The notes under the pieces were generated by a model. It saw only the letters and a program-made list of their open reading frames with translations, ran no database searches and had not been told where the DNA came from. A DNA stretch of 64,000 nucleotides, from assembly GCA_029561355.1 (NCBI GenBank), contig JAKQJD010000356.1, positions 1 to 64,000 on the forward strand, in the 5' to 3' direction. The translations under genes and the position numbers were made by a program. Below, one piece after another: positions 9,526 through 16,801 of this stretch. This stretch comes from Bacteroidota bacterium. GTDB lineage: Bacteria; Bacteroidota; Bacteroidia; Chitinophagales; Saprospiraceae. The stretch's first letter is position 1, and each line of letters opens with the position of its first letter.

Positions 9526-10290
9526 TTATTTGGAAAAAGGATTGCCCGACAGATCGCGGCTCACCAGTTTGGTAAAAATCCGAAGATCCTCATCGGATTG
9601 TAACTGATTGTCTTTCAGATCGAGCCAGCGGACATTCGGGCAGCCGGCGAGTGTTTTCAGATCGCTGATGCGGTTGCCCGAAAGATCCAGCCGGTCGAGC
9701 CCATTCGCCTGCAAAGCGCTCATATCGGAGAGGCCGCAACGGACCAGGTATAAGTCGCCCAACTTCGGCAACCTCGAAAATGGCTCCAGATCTGGTATCT
9801 TTTTATCGGAAAAACGAAGCGCAGTTACGTGGCCTTTTTGAACGCAAATGCGGTAGCCTGCGGCATCTTCACTCATGTGCCAGTGCTCCGAAAAAGTGGC
9901 GTTCTGCATGTCCAGGCCTGCATTTTTCACGATTTGTGTGAGCGCCGCCTGTTCAGAAACGTTCAGCCGCGAGAAATCGTAATCGTACTGTCCTGGCGAG
10001 GCTTTTCCCTTGCCCATGCTCATGGCAAAACCGGCAGCATACAGGCCCAGACCGAGCACACAAAAGCACATGGAAAAAACGGCCGCCGTTTTGTGTTCGC
10101 CGAAACCCTTCACAGCCCACCAGGCTGCCAGCAGATACAGCACAAAAACAACCGCCATCAGGGGAAATGCCGTCCAGTCGGGCAGTCTTTTGAGCAGCGA
10201 GTTGGGATTGGTCAGTCCCGCTGTCAGGGAATAACCGACTAAAAATGTGAGGGCAAGTGACAGGAAAAGACTTTTATATGCCATGGTCAT
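9526..10290 (-). CDS. Leucine-rich-repeat membrane protein
   Basis: 254 aa. The first ~90 residues hold three hydrophobic helices (SLFLSLALTFLVGYSLTAG, AFPLMAVVFVLYLLAAWWAV, AAVFSMCFCVLGLGLYAAG). The C-terminal half has short leucine-rich repeats of about 20 residues (LDRLDLSGNRISDLKTLAG, VRWLDLKDNQL), typical of a small protein-binding solenoid. It starts 3 bp after the stop of the DKNYY lipoprotein, so the two are very likely cotranscribed. A start two codons later (10284) is equally good. No enzymatic function is seen. Confidence 0.7.
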   Translation of the reverse strand: MTMAYKSLFLSLALTFLVGYSLTAGLTNPNSLLKRLPDWTAFPLMAVVFVLYLLAAWWAVKGFGEHKTAAVFSMCFCVLGLGLYAAGFAMSMGKGKASPGQYDYDFSRLNVSEQAALTQIVKNAGLDMQNATFSEHWHMSEDAAGYRICVQKGHVTALRFSDKKIPDLEPFSRLPKLGDLYLVRCGLSDMSALQANGLDRLDLSGNRISDLKTLAGCPNVRWLDLKDNQLQSDEDLRIFTKLVSRDLSGNPFSK

Positions 10291-10293
10291 AGG

Positions 10294-11349
10294 TTAAAAA
10301 GTGACGCCCGAGTCGTTACAACTTTTGCATTCGCCGTTTTTGGGAAATTTCGCCGGATCGACGCCTTCGATCCGGCGTGCCAGCGTATAGGCATGTTTCG
10401 CATCGCAACTGCACCCTGCGTTGCTATTGAGCACGCGGAAAGTAGCCGGGTCAGCACCTTCGATCTGTGTTCCGTTGATAAAAACACTGCGGGCATCTTT
10501 TGTATAAAATTCATCGATCAGTTGAAACGTAGCGGGATCGGCGTTTGCAAGGGCTACCGTACGGTTGTAACAATGTTGGTCGTCCTTGCTGTAAGGCGCC
10601 CGTAACAGTTGAAAAGTGGCCGGATTGGCGCCATCTATCACCTCGCTATTCAGGTACACGTGGCGCGCATCTTTCGAATAGCCTTCTTCCAGTACCCGGT
10701 ACGTTTGCTGGTCGGCGCCTACCACCTCATTCATTTCAAAATAAACATGTTTCGCATCCGCGGCGGTATGCCTGCCAATGATCCGGATAGTAGCGGGATC
10801 GGCGTCTTTCAACGGATAAATCGTGTACCAGCAGTTGCGACTGTCCCTGTAGTAGTCGGAACCTTCCTCGCCGACCATTTCAAAATGAGCGGGGTCGTCG
10901 GAAAAAATGCTGCCGCCGAAATATACGTGCGCACCGTCCTTCACAAATTCACGACCAATGATCGCCAGATGGGCTACATCCCGTGTGAGTGGTTGGGCCA
11001 TATAATAGACGGCATTTTTGTCCCTGCTGTATTGACCACAGAGGTATTCGAAACTGGACAGGTCGGCGCCTTCTATCTTGTCGCCCGCCCAGAAAACACT
11101 GTTTTTATCGAAGCCGTATTCCGCAGTCGTCTGTTCATACATTTTGCTGCTCAATTCACGCACTTGAAAGGTCGGCGCGTCAGCACCCGCTACCTCCCTG
11201 ACGCTGTAGGAGTGACCAAGGGACGTTTTGTACCACACTTTTGTTTTCCCGGTATGGTAACCGTAGCTACTGAAAAGGCCCGGCTCGCTGTCGCCGCCGC
11301 AACCGAACAGGGAGGATAAGAGGCTCAGGATCATTAGTTTACGGAGCAT
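10294..11349 (-). CDS. DKNYY-repeat lipoprotein
   Basis: 351 aa with a lipoprotein signal (MLRKLMILSLLSSLFGCGG), predicted to be lipidated at Cys17. After it come about nine repeats of ~28-30 residues in the DKNYY style. The core is D-A-K/R-H-V-Y-F/L, then a hydrophobic segment and G-A-D-P-A-T-F-R/Q-V/L (for example DAKHVYFEMNEVVGADQQTY and DARHVYLNSEVIDGANPATF). DKNYY proteins are surface or periplasmic proteins of unknown role. Immediately upstream of the LRR protein. The last repeat has a short Cys-rich tail (GECKSCNDSG). Confidence 0.85.
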   Translation of the reverse strand: MLRKLMILSLLSSLFGCGGDSEPGLFSSYGYHTGKTKVWYKTSLGHSYSVREVAGADAPTFQVRELSSKMYEQTTAEYGFDKNSVFWAGDKIEGADLSSFEYLCGQYSRDKNAVYYMAQPLTRDVAHLAIIGREFVKDGAHVYFGGSIFSDDPAHFEMVGEEGSDYYRDSRNCWYTIYPLKDADPATIRIIGRHTAADAKHVYFEMNEVVGADQQTYRVLEEGYSKDARHVYLNSEVIDGANPATFQLLRAPYSKDDQHCYNRTVALANADPATFQLIDEFYTKDARSVFINGTQIEGADPATFRVLNSNAGCSCDAKHAYTLARRIEGVDPAKFPKNGECKSCNDSGVTF

Positions 11350-11369
11350 GGAAGTGAAATTAATTTGAG

Positions 11370-11417
11370 GATGCGAGGATTGGAAGATGCGAGGATTGGA
11401 GGGTGCGAGTATTTGAG
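11370..11417. repeat. Three 16-bp tandem repeats in an intergenic gap
   Basis: Units at 11370-11385, 11386-11401 and 11402-11417 follow the pattern GATGCGAGGATTGGAA. The first two differ at one position and the third is degenerate. They lie upstream of the DKNYY lipoprotein gene. A short plus-strand ORF through them is an artefact of the repeat. Confidence 0.7.
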
Positions 11418-11468
11418 GCTCCGAACTGATGTTATTTCAAATATTCGAATCCTCAAATCCTCATCTCC

Positions 11469-12635
11469 TTATTTAACTCCCGGCAACCGATACGCCCACA
11501 CGCCGGAGGTTCCTTCTTTCATGACGGCAATGCTGCTGTGGTACAAAATACCGCCCGATTCCACAGGTTCCGAAAACTGGGTGAATTTGAAAATTTTGGT
11601 GCCTTTTACGGGCTTTCCGGTTTGCAGATCGGCGCCTTCGATAACGCTGTTGGGCGGCGTATTGGTCCAGTCGCGCCTGCCTGTGTAATCGCCGTCATAT
11701 TCATTTCGCAGAAAAAACGACTCGCCCGCGCCGACACTGCTGATCTTGCGGGCCCAGGCCACGCCCTTATATACGAAACTGGCAGGCACCCAAGTGTTGC
11801 TGTCGCCGATGCGCTGCCCGGTTTTCAGGTCGAATGCGCCGTTGGAAGCATAGGCGGTGTTTTCCCGGTACCCGCGAAAGGCGAATGCATAGATTCTCGG
11901 GTATAGTTCTTTGCCCGTTTGCAGGTCAAGCACGTGCGTGCCGAGGTTGGTGGGCGCTGTGTTGGTAGCAAGCACCCAGGGCGGGAATACATAGAGTTTC
12001 AGCGGCGCATAATCGTGGGGCTCCGGCGCTTCGAAGTGCCATTGCTCCGCGCCGGTGGCTGCATCCAGCGACCAGATCATGCCGAACTGCTCTTCCGGGT
12101 TTCTGAAATTTCCGCTTGCAATAATCTGATTACCAGTAATTTGTAGTTCTGTATCGGCGCCGGGACCGAACGGCAGTTGCCGGCGCCACAACACCTCATT
12201 CCGGCGGTTGTCGATGGCAACTACCTGCTGGGATGCGTTGATAATGAACATCGTGTCGCCCGACACGACACAGTGTACGATCTGAGCGCTGTCGTCTTCC
12301 GTTTCATGGAGTTTTTCACCTGTTTGCGTATCGAGTTGCACCAGGTGTTTGGCCATATTTTTGAAAAAAACGGATCCGCCCGACACGCCGTACACTTCAT
12401 ATACCGAATCTGCCGACACCCATTTTTCCTGGCCGGTCAGCGCATCCAGGGCGAAAAGCCGCCGGGATTCTTCCGGATGACCTGCGCGAATACCCGTTAC
12501 GTACACGATGCCATCCTGTACGATGGGCTGTTCCTGGGAAGCAACGGGCGCCTGCCAAAGCAGTTGGAGCCTGTTTTTATTGAAACAGGCTTGCAGGAAT
12601 GGAAGCAGCATAAGCAAGAGAAGGAGTCTGTTCAT
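11469..12635 (-). CDS. PQQ-like beta-propeller lipoprotein
   Basis: 388 aa, with a lipoprotein signal ending in LPFLQAC (Cys17). It is built from PQQ/quinoprotein-like propeller blades: repeated pattern F-A-L-D-A-L-T-G-Q-E-K-W (about 47-58), V-A-I-D-N-R-R-N-E-V-L-W, W-S-L-D-A-A-T-G-A-E-Q-W and H-V-L-D-L-Q-T-G-K-E-L. No cofactor-binding or catalytic residues are recognised, so a scaffold or binding role outside the inner membrane is the safest reading (BamB-like fold but not recognisably BamB). It follows a 109-bp palindrome on the same strand as the metallo-beta-lactamase gene. Confidence 0.85.
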   Translation of the reverse strand: MNRLLLLLMLLPFLQACFNKNRLQLLWQAPVASQEQPIVQDGIVYVTGIRAGHPEESRRLFALDALTGQEKWVSADSVYEVYGVSGGSVFFKNMAKHLVQLDTQTGEKLHETEDDSAQIVHCVVSGDTMFIINASQQVVAIDNRRNEVLWRRQLPFGPGADTELQITGNQIIASGNFRNPEEQFGMIWSLDAATGAEQWHFEAPEPHDYAPLKLYVFPPWVLATNTAPTNLGTHVLDLQTGKELYPRIYAFAFRGYRENTAYASNGAFDLKTGQRIGDSNTWVPASFVYKGVAWARKISSVGAGESFFLRNEYDGDYTGRRDWTNTPPNSVIEGADLQTGKPVKGTKIFKFTQFSEPVESGGILYHSSIAVMKEGTSGVWAYRLPGVK

Positions 12636-12697
12636 GTTACATTAGGTCATGCTGGGGCGAGGCGGGCAAATATACCTGCGAAAATGCACGTATTAAA

Positions 12698-12806
12698 ATA
12701 AAATTCAAGTGTCTATCCGGCTCAGGAACCTATTAAGTCATCCGATGACTCGAAGTCATCGGATGACTTAATAGGTTCCTGAGCCGGATAGACACTTGAA
12801 TTTTAT
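12698..12806. repeat. Near-perfect 109-bp palindrome (53-bp arms)
   Basis: Arms 12698-12750 and 12754-12806 are exact reverse complements separated by only CGA. Each arm ends in a smaller palindrome, AGTCATC-C-GATGACT. The right arm contains the stop codon (12803-12805) of the metallo-beta-lactamase gene, so transcripts of that gene would end in a very stable hairpin. It could be a terminator, a miniature mobile element, or in principle an assembly fold-back artefact. Confidence 0.9.
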
Positions 12807-13918
12807 ACAAGTCCCGTCCACCACTCCGAAAAAACCTGGGTATCATTTTTCAGGTCCACTTTTTCTCCGATCAATGGGTGCACCAGCGGCATACCGAGTT
12901 TTTTGCCGGCTGCCGATACGCGCAGAATGGGATCGTCCCAGGGGTGCGTCGACAAGGCGAATTTACCCCAATGCGCGGCCAGCAGGCGTTTTGCTTTCAA
13001 ATCACTGGCAGCCTGCGGCACTTCTTCCGGCATCATGTGGATGTATTTCCAGTTGGGGTTGTACTGCCCGCATTCGAGGATTGCGAGGTCGAACGGGCCG
13101 TATTTTTCACCGATTTCTGCAAAATGGGTGTCGTAGCCGCTGTCGCCGCCGATAAAAATCCGGAGCGTAGGTGTGTACAAAGCGAATGCCGTCCAGATGG
13201 CCTGGTTCCGTATAAAAGTCCGGCCGGAAAAGTGGCGTGCCGGCAATGCGTGTGCAGAAAAACCGGCGTCGAGCGGAATTTCCTCCATCCAGTCTGCTTC
13301 CACAATAATGGCCGCATCGAAACCCCAGTGTTCGAAATGTTCGCCGATGCCGAGGCTGCAAATGACCTTGCCGATGCGCGGTTTCAGTTTCAAAACAGTG
13401 GAATAATCCAGGTGGTCCCAGTGGTCGTGCGTCATAAACAGGTAGTCGATATCGGGCATATCGTCTGCCGTGTACACATCGGCGCCGTCAAAACTGCGGG
13501 TCGTAGCAGGAATAGGCGAAGCAGCCCCGCTGAATACGGGGTCTACCAGTATCCGTTTTCCGTCGATCTGCATGAAATACGAGGAATGGCCGAACCAGAC
13601 CAGCACGTTTTCGTCCGGGCGCAGCGCGCGCAGGTCCGTTTTTCGGGAAGGCAATGCTGCCGCCGGTTTTAGCCTTGGTTTTTGGGCAATAAAAAAATCG
13701 TACATCACTGACGAGTAGCCTGCACCATCAGTGAAATTGGGCGTTACGCTAAGGTTCTGAAAAGCGCCTTTTTGGTAGTACGGCGAGTTTTGCACCCGTT
13801 TCAGGCGTTCGCCGGTAGGCCGGCGGCCGAATTTGGGTTGTTGCAGGAAAACGTACACACTCGCGATAAGCAGGATCAATACAAGAAGGATAGTCATAAG
13901 GGTGTGCATTCGGGCCAT
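12803..13918 (-). CDS. NAPE-PLD/UlaG-like metallo-beta-lactamase-fold hydrolase
   Basis: 371 aa. An N-terminal hydrophobic helix (about 8-25, MTILLVLILLIASVYVF) suggests membrane anchoring with the enzyme facing the periplasm. The zinc motif THDHWDHLD (about 153-161), a GGDSGYD loop and the C-terminal AAHWGKFALSTHPWDDP are as in the N-acyl-phosphatidylethanolamine phospholipase D-like branch of the MBL superfamily. Length fits that branch (~330-390). The substrate is unknown; lipid or lactone cleavage is typical. The stop codon lies in the 109-bp palindrome. Confidence 0.88.
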   Translation of the reverse strand: MARMHTLMTILLVLILLIASVYVFLQQPKFGRRPTGERLKRVQNSPYYQKGAFQNLSVTPNFTDGAGYSSVMYDFFIAQKPRLKPAAALPSRKTDLRALRPDENVLVWFGHSSYFMQIDGKRILVDPVFSGAASPIPATTRSFDGADVYTADDMPDIDYLFMTHDHWDHLDYSTVLKLKPRIGKVICSLGIGEHFEHWGFDAAIIVEADWMEEIPLDAGFSAHALPARHFSGRTFIRNQAIWTAFALYTPTLRIFIGGDSGYDTHFAEIGEKYGPFDLAILECGQYNPNWKYIHMMPEEVPQAASDLKAKRLLAAHWGKFALSTHPWDDPILRVSAAGKKLGMPLVHPLIGEKVDLKNDTQVFSEWWTGLV

Positions 13919-13981
13919 TTTACTCTTACAATCCGGACCGTATAAAACAAATGAATGCTGAACAAATAAGAGGTCGGATGG

Positions 13982-15874
13982 TTACGGAATACTTATTTTC
14001 CAGGTCCCTGTCTGCTCCCCCGTCAGCGAAGTAACATACATGCCCGCCTGTAAATCTTCTAAAGAAAGTATACCATTTCCTGCCCCGTCCGTTATCATTT
14101 GTTTCCGGGCGATCAGCCTGCCACTCAGGTCGTGAAAAAGAAAATTCAGGGGCCCCTCTCCCGGACTGCTCCCGGAGACGTACAAGGTCCGGTTCGCCTG
14201 CGTCACCTGTATTTTTCCCTTGTTCAGGGTAGCGGATACTATTTTCGAAAATTCGAACGCACCATCCCGATCGATTTGTTTCAATCGGTAATAATTGATG
14301 CCCGACTCCGGCATTTTATCGGTAAAATGATAAGAAGCCGGCGCATTTTTCGATTCCACAAAACCAATTGCCGCCCACTGTTCCAGGTTATCGCTTCTCT
14401 GGATTTCAAACCCTTTGTGGTGCTTCTCCTGCGCGGTCTGCCAAAAAAGGCGGACCATTTTTTCATCCACGCGGGCGACAAAATCTGTCAGTTCGACAGG
14501 AAGAACGGCTGCGGCGTATTTCCATAGCTCTATGCCTGCATTGTCGGTAGCGGTGAAGTACAAATGAGTGCTGTTTGCGGTAAGATTGGTGACGTTGCTC
14601 CCCGAAATCCCTGTTTTTATATCCTGCACCAAAGCTGTATTAGCCAATGTTCCATCAGTAGACCAAAGTTCTTGTCCGTATACGCCGTCAGAAGCGGAAA
14701 AAAACAATTTCCCGTCGAATTCAACCGGTTGGCCAAGGTTGCTCCCTAATTCATCGGGCCGAATATCTTTGAGTAACTGGGTGCCGCCGGCAGTACCATC
14801 GCTGGAAAAAAGTTCTTTTCCATGTACACCGTCATCCGCTGCGAAATACAGTTTACCATCGTATTCCTGGAGGAAACAGCAAACGGAGGCGGCAGGGTCG
14901 GCATTAATATCCAGTACTATTTCTGTGCCTGCCGTTGTTCCGTCGCTTTTCCATAATTCACGGCCATGTTCCTCGTCATCGGCAAAAAAATACAATAGCC
15001 CATTAAAGTTGACCAGATTAGTAGGCCCCGTGGCAGGATTTCCCGTACCCGGATAAATGTCTTTCACCAGCACCGTTCCGGTGGCGGTTCCATCGGTTTT
15101 CCACAACTCTTGTCCATCCGAATTTTCGCCCGTGGCGGCAAAAAAGATCTGATTTCCCACTTTGGTGAAAAATTCCGGTTCGCCATGGCACGCATCCGGA
15201 CAAATGTCTTTCACCAATTCGGTACCTTCCGGCGTACCGTCTGACTTCCACAGCTCGTATCCTAAAGAGAAACTGGCATAGGCAGCCATGTAAAAGACAT
15301 TGTTTTTGATAACCGGTTCGCCTCTCCAGTTGAAGGCCTCCTGTATGTATCCCGTACCCGAAGCCGTTGCATTCGAATAAAAAATTTTGAACCCATTTGC
15401 TGGGCCGGAACCATCGAATGCATTGAACCACAAAAGATCATTGAACTGAAAAAAATGCTCCGTGGAAGCAGCGCTGTTTATTCCCGGCCTGATATCCAGC
15501 ACCATTTGTGTCCCTTCGGTTGTACCGTCGCTTTTCCAAAATTCAGCGCCATGGATAGCGTCTCTTGCATTAAAACAATACAGGCCGTGATACATGACCG
15601 CATTATCAAGTGTAGAAACGGAAGAAGTAGGACCTTCATAAATATCCTTGATCAATGTCGTTCCGACATCGGTTCCATCCGTTTTCCATAATTCATTCCC
15701 GAGCACACCATCGTTTGCAAAAAAATACAAGATACCATTGTCCCCAAAACGCATATTACCAGGTTGTGAAGAAGCCGGACCGGGGTTAATATCTTTCACC
15801 CGGACAGCCTGAGAGAAAGCATTACTTGTAAAAAAAATGAAGAAAAAAACGGCAGCGAAAGATTGGCAGGTCAT
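13982..15874 (-). CDS. ELWxxDGT-repeat secreted protein with T9SS-like C-terminus
   Basis: 630 aa with a signal peptide (MTCQSFAAVFFFIFFTSNAFSQ). Residues ~25-455 are about nine repeats of ~45-50 residues carrying ELWKTDGT/ELWKSDGT and V-K-D-I-x-P-G, the ELWxxDGT family of hyalin-like beta-propellers. A fibronectin-like segment follows (VELTDFVARVDEKMVRLFWQTAQEK, then FEIQRSDNLEQW and NYYRLKQIDRDG), the usual linker before type IX sorting domains. The last ~75 residues (LSGRLIARKQ, LQAGMYVTSLTG) look like a type A sorting domain. Predicted to cross the outer membrane by T9SS and be anchored or released. No enzymatic activity is apparent. Confidence 0.88.
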   Translation of the reverse strand: MTCQSFAAVFFFIFFTSNAFSQAVRVKDINPGPASSQPGNMRFGDNGILYFFANDGVLGNELWKTDGTDVGTTLIKDIYEGPTSSVSTLDNAVMYHGLYCFNARDAIHGAEFWKSDGTTEGTQMVLDIRPGINSAASTEHFFQFNDLLWFNAFDGSGPANGFKIFYSNATASGTGYIQEAFNWRGEPVIKNNVFYMAAYASFSLGYELWKSDGTPEGTELVKDICPDACHGEPEFFTKVGNQIFFAATGENSDGQELWKTDGTATGTVLVKDIYPGTGNPATGPTNLVNFNGLLYFFADDEEHGRELWKSDGTTAGTEIVLDINADPAASVCCFLQEYDGKLYFAADDGVHGKELFSSDGTAGGTQLLKDIRPDELGSNLGQPVEFDGKLFFSASDGVYGQELWSTDGTLANTALVQDIKTGISGSNVTNLTANSTHLYFTATDNAGIELWKYAAAVLPVELTDFVARVDEKMVRLFWQTAQEKHHKGFEIQRSDNLEQWAAIGFVESKNAPASYHFTDKMPESGINYYRLKQIDRDGAFEFSKIVSATLNKGKIQVTQANRTLYVSGSSPGEGPLNFLFHDLSGRLIARKQMITDGAGNGILSLEDLQAGMYVTSLTGEQTGTWKISIP

Positions 15875-15997
15875 AAGGTTCAGGTTTTAAAGACTGAGTA
15901 AAATACGAAGATATTTCAAACCCCAAAAAACAGTTTTCACCCTAGAACATACCTGGACAAACCACCGGCGGTCGGATGTAACAGTGCTGTTCTTAAG

Positions 15998-16363
15998 TCA
16001 CTGCTTCAATCTGAAGGCTTTCCCCTCATCTTCCGCCTTCACGGTAATAAACGGCTCATCCCGGAGAATACTGCTTCCACTCATCACGATACCTATCTGT
16101 TTGTTGTTTGCAAGGTAAATCTTTGTACCCTCCACACATTTGAAAGTGTGGGCAGCGCCGGGCAGTATAAGGAAACCGTTGGTCCAGTTGCCTGTTTCAC
16201 CCGGATTATAGCCGATAAAGGTGTATTTGTGGGGTAAAACCGAGTTGTTGACTACTTTAAAGGTAACAAATGCGCCGTCTTTACGAATGTTGGGTTCGGT
16301 AGTCGACTGAGCAGCAGAACAGGCGGCGAGGAATAGCAGGTATACGATGAAGAGGTATTTCAT
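15998..16363 (-). CDS. Small putative lipoprotein
   Basis: 121 aa starting at ATG 16363 (MKYLFIVYLLFLAACSAAQ). This is a lipoprotein signal with Cys15. The longer frame to 16429 is rejected because it reads through an inverted-repeat element and adds 22 residues before the signal. The mature part has a beta-rich pattern (FVTFKVVNNSVLPHKYTFIG, GAAHTFKCVEGTKIYLANNK) and no recognised family. Likely an envelope protein of unknown function. Confidence 0.7.
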   Translation of the reverse strand: MKYLFIVYLLFLAACSAAQSTTEPNIRKDGAFVTFKVVNNSVLPHKYTFIGYNPGETGNWTNGFLILPGAAHTFKCVEGTKIYLANNKQIGIVMSGSSILRDEPFITVKAEDEGKAFRLKQ

Positions 16364-16386
16364 TGTTGAGTGATGAGTGATGAATG

Positions 16387-16790
16387 ATGAATTAGGAGTG
16401 TACGAAGGTTTAGTTCGGCTTCGCCTCACATAGAGGGATGGGAACGCGGATTGTGCGGATCATGCGGATTAAAATTGATTTTTTGTGGCCTTTCGGCCAC
16501 TTCTTTTTTGATTATTTACGGATTTAAAACCGCCTTCGGCGGGATGCATACTCCAGGCATAAGCATGAAAAAATAGTAGTGATCGAGGATGATTTTCTGC
16601 TTCACTTTAATAAATAATCGATTTGATCTACGTCCCGCCGAAGGCGGGGTTAAATCCGTTGACTATCAAAAAGAAGTGGCCGCAAGGCCACTAAAATCCG
16701 TTTTAATCCGCACGATCCGCACAATCCGCGTCCCCATCCTCCTACGGGAGGCGTAGCCGAACAAATCCTTCGTACACACCTAATGATGTA
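16387..16790. repeat. ~400-bp element with ~165-bp imperfect inverted arms
   Basis: The gap 16364-16801 holds no gene. Bases ~16387-16553 and ~16625-16790 are imperfect reverse complements over their whole length. Shared blocks include GTGTACGAAGG, a GCGGATTGTGCGGAT block, GTGGCC(N)4GGCCAC hairpins followed by TTCTTTTT, and a CCGCCTTCGGCGGG hairpin. The ~70-bp centre is AT-rich. Nested hairpins in each arm and the absence of an ORF suggest a MITE-like or structured intergenic element. It overlaps nothing coding once the short start of the upstream gene is accepted. Confidence 0.8.
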
Positions 16791-16801
16791 TCTGAAATCA
16801 A

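Noticed and set aside
11365..11688. Plus-strand frame opening in the 16-bp tandem repeat
   Set aside because: It is antisense to the PQQ-propeller lipoprotein for most of its length and starts with repeat translation (MRMRGLEDARIGG).
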